Positions 20,170-30,042 are shown, numbered from the stretch's first letter. The stretch: 64,000 bases of DNA from Symbiodinium sp. CCMP2592 (GCA_905221615.1 CAJNDT010005001.1:237001-301000), one strand, 5' to 3'. Notes: generated by a model not told the origin, from the sequence alone. Made by a program: numbers and translations.

Positions 20170-20214
20170 AACAGACCTTGCCTTTGCAAGTGCGTCGTAG
20201 TGCATGGTCTGTCA
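20170..20214 (+). repeat. Internal module related to the 19-bp inverted repeat
   Basis: ACAGACCTTGCCTTTGCAAG then GTGCGTCGTAGTGCATGGTC and TGTCATC. Its complement matches 20514-20561 (ACAGACCATGCGCTACGAG..GGGCATGGTCTGTC) with several mismatches. Confidence 0.7.
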
Positions 20215-20249
20215 TCCGATGGGTCACAATCAGCCCATTGAAAATCAAT

Positions 20250-20366
20250 TCCAGAAGTTCCAAAATTTCCAAAATTTCCGAAATTTCCGAAATTTCCAAA
20301 ATTTCCAAAAATTTCCAAAATTTCCAAAATTTCCAAAATTTCCAAAATTTCCTAAATTTCCAAAAC
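20250..20366 (+). repeat. (TTTCCAAAA)n 9-bp tandem array
   Basis: About 12 units of CCAAAATTT with TTTCCGAAA variants; reads as repeated FQNF/SKIS in translation. Confidence 0.92.
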
Positions 20367-20412
20367 GGCCCGACCTAGTCGACAGGATTTCTCCAAAACA
20401 TAAGGGCGGACT

Positions 20413-20482
20413 TTTTGGAAATTTTGGAAATTTTGGAAATCCGGAAAGTTAGTGGAGAGAATTTTGGAAATTTTGGAATTGG
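20413..20482 (-). repeat. Inverted (TTTTGGAAA)n array
   Basis: TTTTTGGAAATTTTGGAAA and a second stretch at 20460-20479, complementary to the 20250 array, separated from it by about 50 bases. Together they could fold into a long hairpin. Confidence 0.9.
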
Positions 20483-20544
20483 GTTTTTGAAAGCTGAGTG
20501 GCCCCTCCCCCGCGATCACAGACCATGCGCTACGAGTGAGTTGA

Positions 20545-20563
20545 AAGGGCATGGTCTGTCAAC
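20545..20563 (-). repeat. Right copy of inverted 19-bp repeat
   Basis: AAGGGCATGGTCTGTCAAC, followed by nine G, then TGACC and a TA microsatellite (20578-20625), mirroring 18371-18424. Confidence 0.85.
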
Positions 20564-20577
20564 GGGGGGGGGTGACC

Positions 20578-20610
<33 letters not shown>

Positions 20611-20630
20611 CATATATATATATATATCTG
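20564..20630. repeat. G run and (TA)n microsatellite
   Basis: G9 at 20564-20572 then ATATAT units broken by TTTATACA. Confidence 0.9.
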
Positions 20631-20654
20631 CATATACGTCTATGTGGGAGAAAA

Positions 20655-20790
20655 GGCGATTAAACCCCTGGCCAGGACCAGCTGCAAGGCCTGCAGCTAA
20701 GCCCACCGCGCCGCCCAAGGGGCCCGCAAGCAAGCCCGCCAGCGCAGTGCCACCCAGAGCCTTCCCCAAAGGGTCCCAGTATGATAATCT
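20655..20790 (-). CDS. Candidate exon with glycine-zipper-like segment
   Basis: The minus strand reads YWDPLGKALGGTALAGLL, continuing AGPLGGAVGLAAGLAAGPGQG, with no stop. Regularly spaced Gly and Ala in a hydrophobic stretch resemble glycine-zipper membrane segments. The piece is hemmed in by a TA microsatellite on one side and a family B element on the other. A GT follows GGCCAGGG. It may be a stranded exon or a chance GC-rich frame. Confidence 0.25.
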
Positions 20791-20796
20791 AAGGTA

Positions 20797-20890
20797 TACC
20801 CAGAGGCTCCGTAGTAGGTCCTTTTTGGGATTACCTTATAGGATTCTATATATGAACTCCAAAAAGGAACTACTTTGGAGCCTCTCGGTA
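20797..20890 (+). mobile_element. Fold-back element, family B
   Basis: TACCCAGAGGCTCCGTAGTA to AACTACTTTGGAGCCTCTCG, ending GTA. A family H element starts 12 bases later. Confidence 0.88.
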
Positions 20891-20902
20891 GTCATTGTTT
20901 AA

Positions 20903-21018
20903 CCCAAAGGGTCCTATGTATCGATATAGTAGAATGTAGGGTTTCCATATTAGGAATAACTATAAACTATAATGACTTAGGGAAGTATCCCCCATAACAG
21001 TACATAGGACCCTTTGGG
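20903..21018. mobile_element. Fold-back element, family H
   Basis: CCCAAAGGGTCCTATGTATC to TACATAGGACCCTTTGGG. Arms of about 22 bp. No 3-bp flank match (TAA/TTC), unlike the copies at 37658 and 38247. Confidence 0.85.
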
Positions 21019-22068
21019 TTCATGCTCAGAAAAAGATAAGGGTTTCAGGGAGGGTTGGGGTTTGCGGTTTGGGTTTGGGGTTTCGGATTCATAGGGTTTA
21101 GACTGGCCTCTGAGTTGAATGAACTTCTCGACCCTATGGGCTTTCGTACTGTTTCGATCAAATCCTGCCGCATCCTCTCTATTGATTCTGATATGGCTCT
21201 GAATGACTAGATGTTCTCATGTTTAAGTGTAGTGTAGTGCATATATAGTTCGCTTATTCTAAGGTTGCAGCTTTTGGTATAGCGTTTATAAGGCCCTGGA
21301 GACTATGATTGTGGCAGTTGAGACGTAAGGATAGACGGATCATGTGGAAAGACAGGGGGAACCCTAACCCCCAAAGCCGTCGTGTCTGCTTGCGTGGCAT
21401 AGGTGCTTCTCGACGCGTAGTTTCGAATCTGAGAGAACCGATTGCTTCCGGTGGTTCGTCAAGCAAACCCCAGATGAACCCCAAGTACCTTAAGGGGTGC
21501 AGGGGTTAGGTTAGGTTTTTGAGATTCCTTCGCATTATGTAAACTTAAACTTAAAAAGGGATAGACGTGGGACCTTCGACCTACGCTTTCAGAAACTGCA
21601 AATTCCACCCGAAAGTCCGTAAGGCCTGCATGATCATGAACTGCATCCGGGTCCAACTCAACAACAAAAAACGGTTGACTTTGGCTGGGAGGTCTCAAAA
21701 AAGCACGGAAAGTGATTCTTACTCCTCATAGGCAGCAGAGAGCTGCCACACAAAACAAAAAACGGCGACGTTTCTTCCAAGAGGTGTTTCCAGCCAAACC
21801 CTTCGAACCAACCTTGCCGCAGAAACCCTGTGCTGCTTGTTGCAGACGTACTTCGCCCACCCTTTTTGCATCAGGGCTTGTGCAATCGTGACGCCAAACT
21901 ACAAACCCGCAAACCTCAAACTCCCTACCTAAACTCCCTAAACTCTCGAAGACGTGCGGTGCACCTTGGCCGCAAAGGGCGCCGAGAACTTGCCGCACAG
22001 GGCTTTACTCGCTGCCACGCCTTGTCGGGATCGCCCAGGGCATCATGCTAGGGATCGAACGCGGTTAG
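21019..22068. other. No gene seen
   Basis: 21040-21105 has decayed TTTAGGG words. The remainder looks unique; frames up to 90 codons (for example 21726-21998 minus) are not recognised. Confidence 0.45.
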
Positions 22069-22192
22069 CGGGTTTAGGGCTTATAGGGTTTAGGGTTTAT
22101 TTGGTTTATATGGTGTATAGGGTTTATAAGGTTTGTAGGGTTTATAGGGTTTACGGTTTGTAGGGTTTAGTGTTCGGGGTTTAGGGTAGGGT
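22069..22192 (+). repeat. Decayed TTTAGGG-derived minisatellite
   Basis: GGGTTTATAGGGTTT, GGTTTATATGGTGTATA and GGTTTGTAGGG variants in tandem, about 14 units, reading as YRVYKV repeats in translation. Confidence 0.82.
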
Positions 22193-22583
22193 CCCAAATA
22201 CACTTTGAAAGAGTGTCAAAGATATAACTTCTATCATCTATAACCGTAAGCTCAATGAATGCTGTACGTGAGTGGTACATCGCACCCGTTGTCTAGTAAT
22301 CTCACAAGTTCGGATGCGATTCCATGAGCGGTTTTGCACCTGAGGGTCTGGATGCAGCCTTCGCATAGCATCAAGCTCTTAAAGTCCTAAACCGGCAAGG
22401 CCCCGGAAATGATTCCTACCTCGGGCAACTTGGCATGCTGCTCCATTTCAGACCCAAATTGCAGAGAGTTGGAAAGCTCGGTGTTGTCGAGCTTCGGCAT
22501 TCAGGGACAATCAATGATACCCTGAGGACGCTAGTGTGCGGTTTCAGGTGTTGGGTTTGCGGTCAGGCTTGGGATTACGGATA
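22193..22583. other. No gene seen
   Basis: No repeat or convincing frame identified. Confidence 0.4.
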
Positions 22584-22676
22584 TACCCAGAGGCTCCATA
22601 GTAGTTCCTTTTTGGGATTACCTAATAGGATTCTATATATGAACCTCAAAAAGGAACTACTTTGGAGCCTTAGGGT
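22584..22676 (+). mobile_element. Fold-back element, family B (reference copy)
   Basis: TACCCAGAGGCTCCATAGTA, GTTCCTTTTTGGG, centre ATTACCTAATAGGATTCTAT, then the complementary right arm ending AGGGTA. Outer TA on both ends. Confidence 0.9.
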
Positions 22677-22784
22677 AACGGCGCCCTCGCTGCAATAAGC
22701 GGCCTGCCTGCCATCTTGCCGCTCAGGGAGGCACCCGCTGCCTGCGCATATCTCTGCGTTCTTTCGGAAAAACCCGAGACCATC

Positions 22785-22878
22785 TAAGGGTCCATGCGCT
22801 GAAAGAGTTTTTACCCAAAGTACCCAAATTGGGATTACTTTAATATCAAAGTATATACTATTTGGTACATGGACCTAT
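22785..22878. mobile_element. Possible fold-back element with GGGTCCATG arms
   Basis: TAAGGGTCCATG and TACATGGACCTATG at the ends; inside, ACCCAAAGTACCC faces a weaker match. Worn or chimeric. Confidence 0.4.
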
Positions 22879-23297
22879 GGGGGACAGTATACTGGGATTG
22901 TATATATCGTAGACCATCGTAGACCTAAATCCTAAACCCTGATTTCGTAGGACACTGCAAAGGAAGAGTAGTTTGTGTTCCCTACGTAATTGTTGCGAGG
23001 CTTCAGGTGTTGTGTTGTATATCCTCACTTATTTACCAGAATCTGTGGGCATGCTACACAGTGACTGTCGACTCGCCTAACTCCGGCGCAGATCCCCCAA
23101 CCCTTTACACCAATAAACATTAAAGATCTCACCTGAACCTGAAACAGCCTGCCTTCGTCGGGCTCCTTATCATAACCCTAGCCCCGAAACCTTAGCTGCA
23201 AACAAATCCTGAAGAACTTTTTAGCATGGGGTCCGATTGTGTGCCAGAGAAGGCCCTGCTATCGAGGAGTGTTCGCTTACACAATCCTCCCTCTCTC
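22879..23297. other. No gene seen
   Basis: Apparently unique sequence. A direct ATCGTAGACC repeat occurs at 22907 and 22917. Confidence 0.4.
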
Positions 23298-23364
23298 TTG
23301 CTTGCTTGCTTGCTTGCTCAGCTCGCTCTGTCCCTCTCTCTCTCTCTCTCCCTCTCTCTCTCCC

Positions 23365-23398
<34 letters not shown>

Positions 23399-23410
23399 CC
23401 TCTCTCTCCC
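23298..23410. repeat. (TTGC)n and (CT)n/(CCCT)n microsatellites
   Basis: TTGC units at 23298-23319, then a CT run with regular CCCT interruptions from 23331. The GCACTCGAAG flank is absent. Confidence 0.9.
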
Positions 23411-23964
23411 AGGCACGGCAAACAATCCTAAAACCAAAAGCCCCAAACCTTGAACCCCAAGCCCAAAGGCCCTCAGAGGAGGACGTGCCGACCTTAGCGG
23501 CCACGGCGCCGCCGACGCCCAAGGCTAGTGAGAGCTCCTCTCATGGTCGAAGTTTGAAGGTTGAGGATTGATTCTGTTTCGGAATAGTCGCGAGTACTCC
23601 GTCACAGGATTGTTAACGGTTTGTTTGAAGTCTATAGGGCATTGACAACTATGACGATCCGGATGCCAGTTCTTGCATTTGCTGCAGTGGCCCTGCATGT
23701 GTCATGCACGTAAGGCCCCCACGACACATGCATGTATGTGCACGTATGTAATTATGCGTATACATATGGTTTTTACATAAACGTTATAAATACATAAACA
23801 AATTTGTGCATGTACATAGACATATACATATGTATAAGGAGACACATACAGTTGCACGCATATGTGCGCACATTCGTTGCGGTGAGGAGTCCTAAAAACC
23901 CTAAATCGCAAACATTTGACTCTGAGCCGGACCCCCCAAAATCGACCTTTTCAAGGACATATAC
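23411..23964. other. No gene; ATACATATG-rich stretch
   Basis: 23735-23870 is loosely repeated TACATATGTA/ATACATAAAC. 23460-23560 is GC-richer without a clear exon. Confidence 0.5.
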
Positions 23965-24066
23965 GGGAGTTTCCGAAAATAGGGGACCCTAATATAGTAC
24001 CCTAAATAGGAGGAGCCTTATTACAAGGCCCCCAAAATAAGGTACCCCTAATTTTCGGAAACTCCC
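23965..24066 (+). mobile_element. Fold-back element, family C (reference copy)
   Basis: GGGAGTTTCCGAAAATAGGG, GACCCTAATATAGTACCC, then the complementary arm TTTTCGGAAACTCCC. Flanks ATAC/ATAT differ at one base. Confidence 0.9.
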
Positions 24067-24297
24067 ATATATACAAAGAAGTCATAGCAACCCTCAACAT
24101 GGTAGGTTCTTGAGGGGCCCTTCTGCAGCAGGCTTCTCTCGCCCGGAACAGCCTGAACCCTGAACCCTCAAACGCGATAGGCTAAAGCCTTAAACCACAA
24201 CAATAACTAAACTGCATACTTCAAGACCTAAAACCCTTCGTTGTAGACTCTGAAGCCTAAACATCGAATAAGCAGGCCTAAGAAGCCTATAACTGAG

Positions 24298-24388
24298 TTG
24301 TCCTTTAAGCCTAAGCCCTTTCAAAGTCATTTAAAATTATGGTTCTCCACAAAATCATAGGGGAAATTAAAAAAACCCCAAAGGACAA
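24298..24388. mobile_element. Possible worn fold-back element
   Basis: TTGTCCTTT and AAAGGACAA close a 91-bp segment with AT-rich inside (TTTAAAATTATGG, AAATTAAAAAAA). Short arms, so uncertain. Confidence 0.35.
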
Positions 24389-24488
24389 GCCAGATAAGCA
24401 GGCATGTCAGTAGGCACGTGGCTCCGGCAGCTTCTCGAACTGGGCAGGCACTGCCTCGCTAAATGATTATTTAGGCATGAGCTCCCTT

Positions 24489-24597
24489 CCCAGACCTTCC
24501 AAAATCCCTTAATTAAGGAATATACCTTAAATTATAATGGGACCCCTTATATGAAATAAGGTATATTCCTTAATTAAGGGATTTTGGAAGGTCCGGG
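24489..24597. mobile_element. Fold-back element, family D (D1)
   Basis: CCCAGACCTTCCAAAATCCC to TTTTGGAAGGTCCGGG with TTAATTAAGGAATATACC inside. A family A element follows 17 bases later. Confidence 0.9.
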
Positions 24598-24613
24598 TTA
24601 GCTCCAGAGTCTG

Positions 24614-24729
24614 TACTTGGAGGCCCTTTTGACTTAGTAAGTAGGGTTAGTAAGGTGGGTTATGGGGATTATAATAGGGTTTCTAGGGGATGCTAAGTAG
24701 ACTTACTAAGTCAAAAGGGCCTCCAAGTA
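24614..24729 (+). mobile_element. Fold-back element, family A (A1 reference copy)
   Basis: TACTTGGAGGCCCTTTTGAC, TTAGTAAGTAGGGTTAGTA, then TACTAAGTAG and the complementary right arm ending CCAAGTA. Confidence 0.92.
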
Positions 24730-24760
24730 CCCAAGAATCGGTCCCCTCTTCTACGGGTTT

Positions 24761-24800
24761 ACGCTCTCGCAACTCGGACAAGTCCAGACGAGGTTCTTGG
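24761..24800 (+). repeat. Diverged GACACTCACACTCGG dispersed motif
   Basis: CGCTCTCGCAACTCGGACAA then GTCCAGACGAGGTTC; a related version is at 26085-26120 (GCGCTCTCGCAACTCGTACA). Confidence 0.45.
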
Positions 24801-24857
24801 TCGGCAGGTTTCTATGGGTTTACTGTTCAGGGTTTGAGGGTTTCAGCACCCAGAACT

Positions 24858-24914
24858 GCCCGAAGGCTCCTTATAGGAGAATATATATGAACCCCTACTA
24901 TGGAGCCTTAGGGT
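24858..24914 (+). mobile_element. Family B deletion derivative (57 bp)
   Basis: CCGAAGGCTCC joins directly to TTATAGGAGAATATATATGA and ends CTACTATGGAGCCTTAGGG. The left GTAGTTCCTTTTTGGG is lost. Confidence 0.75.
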
Positions 24915-24941
24915 ACTTCGGCATGAGCTCCCTTTTACTAC

Positions 24942-25045
24942 GATGCCCAGTAACCTAGGAATAGAAAGGACTCCCATTTTGGTATTGGGTAACTTTAAAA
25001 GGAACCTAGGACTACAAAAAGGGAATAATGGTACTGCTGGGCATC
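24942..25045. mobile_element. Fold-back element, family S
   Basis: GATGCCCAGTAACCTAGGAA at the left and GGTACTGCTGGGCATC at the right. Related sequence sits inside the family E copy at 15127. Confidence 0.72.
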
Positions 25046-25086
25046 CTGGTTAGGCGACCCGAGTCTACGTTTTGGTAGGCTGAAAG

Positions 25087-25126
25087 TTCAGGGTAGCTTA
25101 CCGGTGTTCAGGGTAGCTTACAGGTT
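25087..25126 (+). repeat. 20-bp tandem duplication
   Basis: TTCAGGGTAGCTTACCGGTG followed by TTCAGGGTAGCTTACAGGTT. Confidence 0.75.
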
Positions 25127-25283
25127 ACCTTAAACCACAATACACGACTTCAGGCACGAGACTCACGAAGACTGCATGCACAATCGCTATGTCGAGGAAA
25201 AGGAAGCCATCAAGCCAGACTGGTACGGTCAGCAACGTGATAAGACAGGATTGCCCTGGGCACTCCGCGATCCTGGACTCTTC

Positions 25284-25407
25284 TACTTGGAGGATCATGG
25301 GACTTAGTAAGTAGGGTTATAAGTGCCTTCATTGGGGTCATAAGTACTTAAATGTATAGCTACCTTATTTGTATCCCCACTTACTAAGTCCCATGATCCT
25401 TTAAGTA
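25284..25407. mobile_element. Fold-back element, family A (A2)
   Basis: TACTTGGAGGATCATGGGAC to GTCCCATGATCCTTTAAGTA, with TTAGTAAGTAGGGTTATAAG inside. Confidence 0.88.
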
Positions 25408-26145
25408 TCCCTTCTTCATGTGTACGTAAGAGTGACCTAGGGACCTAGGGTTTGTAAGGCTTTTACATGGGGTTTCAATGGATTTATGAACGGGTTTCCG
25501 GGCTCGAAAAGCCCCGTGGGAACTCGAGTTCACAGAATACGGCTTCACTGGGGGAGGGCGGATGAGCCTTTGGGATTGAAAGAGTGTAGGGGTCCGGGCA
25601 CATCATCTGTAGCTTCTTCAAGTAGTACCTGCGGGATATTGGTGCTCTTTTGTCTTTGGCTTTGCGCCCTCACGCCCCAAGCCCTAAATATACTGAAATA
25701 AAACACCACAACCCTTTTTGAACACCAAACCTGTGACCTGTTGAGGTCGGGCATACCAAAGGCTCATATCTCTGAAGACTAACCCGCCCTACCTCATAAA
25801 TACATTATTATAAAAATCCTGATGCTGAGGCCCTTAAAGAGAGAGGGTTAGTCGGTTAGTGTACATGAGGCCATATCGTAATAAGGTACCTTGCTGGAGT
25901 AGTATCATGGTAGGGTACCTTTGTAAGGCGCTCTGCTGCTGAACCCTCAAACGCAGACATTGGAAGAGCTCGTGCCTTGACCTTATGGAGCTGCGACGAC
26001 CAGTCCAAGCTCAAGTGCCTGAGCTCGCGAAATGGCTGCTTGGGGCTTCCTTAGACTGGAAGGTGCCATAAGGGTTCTGGGTTTGCGCTCTCGCAACTCG
26101 TACACAACCAAATGAGGTCGTTACAGGAGGGAGGAAGGTACTACA
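25408..26145. other. No gene seen; one weak fold-back
   Basis: GACTAACCCGCCC (25780) pairs with GAGGGTTAGTC (25843-25853) as a possible worn element. Frames at 25486-25760 are not recognised. Confidence 0.4.
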
Positions 26146-26229
26146 GGGGCCATAATAGTTAGAATAGAGTTTTTGAGCCCATTATACTATAAATATAATG
26201 GGGAACCCTTCAAAATAGTATTGTAGGCA
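26146..26229. mobile_element. Fold-back element, family G (short)
   Basis: AGGGGCCATAATAGTTAGAA and TAGAGTTTTTGAGCCC at the left; GGGGAACCCTTCAAAATAG at the right. Terminal right arm worn. Confidence 0.7.
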
Positions 26230-26584
26230 ATCATATGGTCTAGGGTTCAGGTTTTGGATTAAAGCTACCTTTGAGCCAACCCCGACAATAATCCTTCCAT
26301 GTATGGGCTTCTAGTGTTCAGTCCTGGAAAGTGCATATTGCCTGCTGAGCCACACGGCATCGTGAGAGGGCACCTCCAGGTGAGTCGTCTGCCTTTCCAA
26401 GTCTTTGCGGTTCGGCAAGGGCTTGTTTTAGGGTTCCTTCCAAGGGTGCCAGTTTCTGGTATAAAATTAGAGTTGTTGCGGAGTCTGTTGTTTACGGGAT
26501 TCAGGACTTTACAAACAATCCAGTTCCACAAAGAACTCTCTATTTCTGCTTGTGCTGCGCGAGCCACGACACAGCTGCTGCAGG

Positions 26585-26662
26585 CAGATGGATGGACGGA
26601 CGGACGGATGTACGGATGGATGGACGGATGGATGGACGGATGCATGGATGGACGGATGGATA
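26585..26662 (+). repeat. (GATG/GACG)n microsatellite
   Basis: GATGGATGGACGGACGGACG and following tetranucleotide units. Confidence 0.92.
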
Positions 26663-27183
26663 GCATTTGTAAACAGAGCGTGGTACTATGTTGGGGCGTA
26701 CTACACTATGATGCATCATATGATCGAGATAACGAATGTATGGGCACACGCAGTCGCTTGTGTATTCTGTCCACGAGGAGTGTCGTTCGCTGTTGAAGCC
26801 GGCCTCCTTTTGCAAGAAGGGTGTGTGTCACACTTCCAAGTATCAACAAAAATAACCGCGGTTACCAAGTATGCGTGACGGACTTGGCCGAGAAAATACA
26901 GCTGACTCAGATTTGTTGGGCTGCTTTCGGGCCTTTCGGGATAACATGAGGATCTCCAGCCTCAACCTGAAGAACCAAAGTTGAAACGAGTAATCAACGC
27001 TCGAACCGACACCGCCTTCAAAATCACTCCTTACGCAACCCTTTAACAAAAGAATCCGTAAGCAAACCTGGACGAGCCGCAATAATTGAGAAGGAACTTT
27101 TGAGCCATTTAAAGTATTAAAGAAACTACAAAGACCCCTTAAAGGAGGAGCCTTGGGTCTTCTGAGACTTCAACGGAAAGGAA
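26663..27183. other. No gene seen
   Basis: Apparently unique; no frame or repeat that I can support. Confidence 0.4.
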
Positions 27184-27333
27184 CCTGGGTTCTTTGCTGA
27201 AGGGTTTTATCTAAGTTACCCAAATGAGGAAACCAGATTATTTACTACAGATCTCTACTATGGCAACTTAAATAAAATCCTTTAACCCCTAATTCTAGAA
27301 CCCTTGAAGGAAATTTCCAGAACAAAGAACCAG
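27184..27333. mobile_element. Large fold-back element with CCTGGGTTCTTTG arms
   Basis: CCTGGGTTCTTTGCTGAAGG and TTTTATCTAAGTTACCC at the left face GGCAACTTAAATAAAATCC and AACAAAGAACCAGG at the right. The right arm contains about 25 extra bases. Confidence 0.6.
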
Positions 27334-27843
27334 GAGAGAGAGTTCAGGCGAAGCTGCGCAGCCAATGCCCGGAGCAACTGATCGTCCAGCTCCTTCTTTC
27401 CACATTTTTGGGGTTTAGGGGGGTTGGGGATGTTTAGGGTTTAGGGGTAAAGATTTCGGGTTGAGGGTTTAGGAACTGAATTTCAGCAGGAAGCCCCATG
27501 CACTTAATATAGACGCCAGTTATGGTAAGTTGAATAATCAACCCCAAATCCTAAACCCCTATCATGGTAGCTTAGATTAACTTCCTTAATGGTTTCATAA
27601 ATCCAAAATCCTAAAACACTATTGAGGTAGAATTAAATGAATTTCCGTAACATAAAAACTATCCATAAGTAACCCTAAACCCCAGTTATTAAAGTGAGTT
27701 CCTGAATATCTAATTTACCCAAAATCTTACACACCCTTTCATGCCGGCTCAAACTCAGTTCCTTAGCTATGAACTTACAATAAGCCGTGACTCCGGTCAT
27801 TTGAATAATCATCCCACATATCCGAAACCCCTACTATGATATA
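27334..27843. other. Decayed repeats, no gene
   Basis: 27410-27470 has TTTAGGG words. 27510-27730 has degenerate copies of an ATGGTAGCTTAGATTAA-type word related to the arm at 27255 and to 29040-29065. Confidence 0.5.
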
Positions 27844-27940
27844 GGGGCCTGAACGATAATTACGAAACTAGTTTTGTGGTTGCTTATTATAAGTATAGTA
27901 CAACATATCCCAAAACCCTATTCTAACTATTAAGGCCCCT
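27844..27940. mobile_element. Fold-back element, family G
   Basis: AGGGGCCTGAACGATAATTA to AACCCTATTCTAACTATTAA ending GGCCCCT. The left arm is worn. Confidence 0.75.
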
Positions 27941-28006
27941 CTCTTATAGAACCCTGCTCTAGATCCCCTGGAAGGAACCCTTTAAGGATCCCGTTAAAGG
28001 AACTCT

Positions 28007-28031
28007 ATTCTAGTTATAACGGCCCCTATGT
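28007..28031. mobile_element. Family G right-end fragment
   Basis: TCTATTCTAGTTATAACGGC followed by CCCTA matches only the terminal arm of G. Confidence 0.55.
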
Positions 28032-28035
28032 GTGA

Positions 28036-28267
28036 TCCTAAACCCCTGAGTATACTCTAAACCCTAAACCCCTAAACCCTAGAAAACCCTAAACCCTAAA
28101 ACCCTAAACCCCAGAAAACCCTAAGACAGAACACCCTATAGACCCAAAACCTTTAAACCCTAAAAAACCCTAAAAAACCCTTAAACCCTAAGAACCCTAA
28201 ACCAGAAAAAAAAACAAAAAAACCTAAAACAAACGACCCTAAACCCTAAAAAAAAACAACCCTAAAC
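28036..28267 (-). repeat. Telomere-like CCCTAAA array, 230 bp, interrupted
   Basis: Repeated CCCTAAA with CCCTAGAAAA, CCCTAAAAAA and A-rich interruptions; the longest telomere-like tract in the window. Confidence 0.9.
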
Positions 28268-28482
28268 CACGGGGCTCCCGGATCTCTCGGCAGAAGCTCT
28301 GATGCAGGTCTTGGGCCTTGGCTTTGTCGGGGGCTTCCTGGGGATATGGATTTTTGGGGTTAGAGTTTAGGGGCGCTGGGTTTAGGGTTTAGGGATGATT
28401 TTTTTTAGAGTTGAGGTGCTTCCATTTGCATCGGTGGACGATAGACCGTTTTCGGTGGTTATTGCTGCAAGGAGTCTTCCTT

Positions 28483-28514
28483 CCTAAACCCTAAACCCTT
28501 TAGGGTTTAGGGTT
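28483..28514. repeat. Back-to-back CCCTAAA / TTTAGGG repeats
   Basis: CCTAAACCCTAAACCC is followed at once by TTTAGGGTTTAGGGTTT, a perfect palindrome. This is opposite to the order expected from fusing two chromosome ends. Confidence 0.85.
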
Positions 28515-29916
28515 TGCTGTAGGGACTTGTTGCGCTGGCCGATCTTCAAGCTTCGTGTCAGGGGTAATTCCCCGCAAGGCTTCTTAGAAGCGTTCCTGCA
28601 AGTTTAAGTAGATTAGGCCACAGGCCCACCGTAAGCCGTATGAACCCTAAACATTTCTATACTATCATCAACGAGCCTACTGTCAGAAATCGCGCGAGCG
28701 AAGTGATTTTGGGTGTAGGGTTTGGTGGGCTTTGCAAGGGATGATCTTTGCGAGCACTCGGGCTTTAGACTATCCCGAGTGCATCCTTTCATACATACCG
28801 ACGGGCGGCAAACATCAAAATTCTACAAACGTCCTGGACCAAAAGGGGTGTTCAGAGGTCAGTCTCTTGTGCCAGCCTTCAGCCCATCTGCAACATGCGG
28901 GGGCCTTGTTAAGGAACTTACCTTAAGCTACCACAACAAGGCAACCACATTAATTAGTGAAGGTCCTTGTTTTGGTAACTTAATTCAACTAGATTCCTGA
29001 ACTCCAAACCCTTCTAGAACCCTGAAAGGAACCCTAAACTATGGCGACTTGGATTAAATTCCTGCACTGTAACAAGAACCCAGCATTGTGATTGTGAGTT
29101 CAAGCCCTTCCCCGCCCATCGGTTCTCTGCTGAGTTAGGGCTGACCTGGACCCGAAAAGTTTTCTTTAGAGCCAATTACAGGGTTTGGGGTGAACCCAAA
29201 AACATGTGCAATCATCTCCTATTTATGGGCGTTGGGCTATGATTTTACCTCATTGTGCGGGTTCGGGTAGGGTTTAGGCTTTATGGATGTTGACACCCGC
29301 ACGCGGACAAACTAGGCCAACACAGGACGGTCAGGAAAGTGAGCGGGAGTGTAAGGACCGTCAAAGGGGGTACCCACAGGCCAGCACCAGCGATCAGCTA
29401 CAGCACTTTACCCCAATTACACTTGCCAGAGTGATGGGCGAACAGCTAGCGAACCAACTAAACCCTCAACCAGATAAGCAAACTGAACACAATAGTCGGC
29501 TTATTGCCACGACCTTTGGAAACAGTAGCTGCCTAGAGGGGGCATGCATGAACTAACTATCAACTACCGGAACTTTCATCGCCGTCCCCCCGGCTACCGA
29601 AGACTCAGATAAGTGCACAGGGAAGGGGAGGCTCTTCTAAAACTCTGGTCACAGGCTGCCCCAACCCTAAACCCTAAGTAACCCTAAACCCTGAAGACCA
29701 GACGTCCGTCTTAATGGCCGCGCCACCGTGTTGAGAAAGGCTTCCTGCAACTTCGCGTTGTTGAGCTCTGGCTGAAGTACGATTCTTTCGTACCTCAGCC
29801 AAACCAAGGGATCCAAGCCATTGTTCATAGGGATCCTTAGGGGTGTAGGGGGGAGGGGTGTAGGGGACTATATTTCCTTAAATAGGCCCTATTAGTCCTT
29901 ATTATGGGCCTTAAGG
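28515..29916. other. No gene seen
   Basis: Frames at 28722-29000 and 29287-29556 are not recognised. 29290-29322 holds a diverged dispersed motif (GACACCCGCACGCGGACAA). 29838-29870 is G-rich (GGGTGTAGGGG twice). Confidence 0.45.
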
Positions 29917-30042
29917 AAGGGGAAAAGGAGGGACCCTTAGTGGGAACCCCTACCCTATAATGGGCTATAGAAAGGATATATAATAGCTATATTAAGCGTA
30001 TATTACCTAGGGGTCCTTATTAAGGGTCCTCCTTTTACCCTT
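29917..30042. mobile_element. Fold-back element, family K
   Basis: AAGGGGAAAAGGAGGGACCC and TTAGTGGGAACCCCTACCC at the left; TAAGGGTCCTCCTTTTACCC and TT at the right. The copy at 50059 is the same in inverse with an insertion. Confidence 0.82.

Noticed and set aside
28483..28514. Telomere fusion point
   Set aside because: The order CCCTAAA then TTTAGGG is the reverse of what joining two chromosome ends gives.
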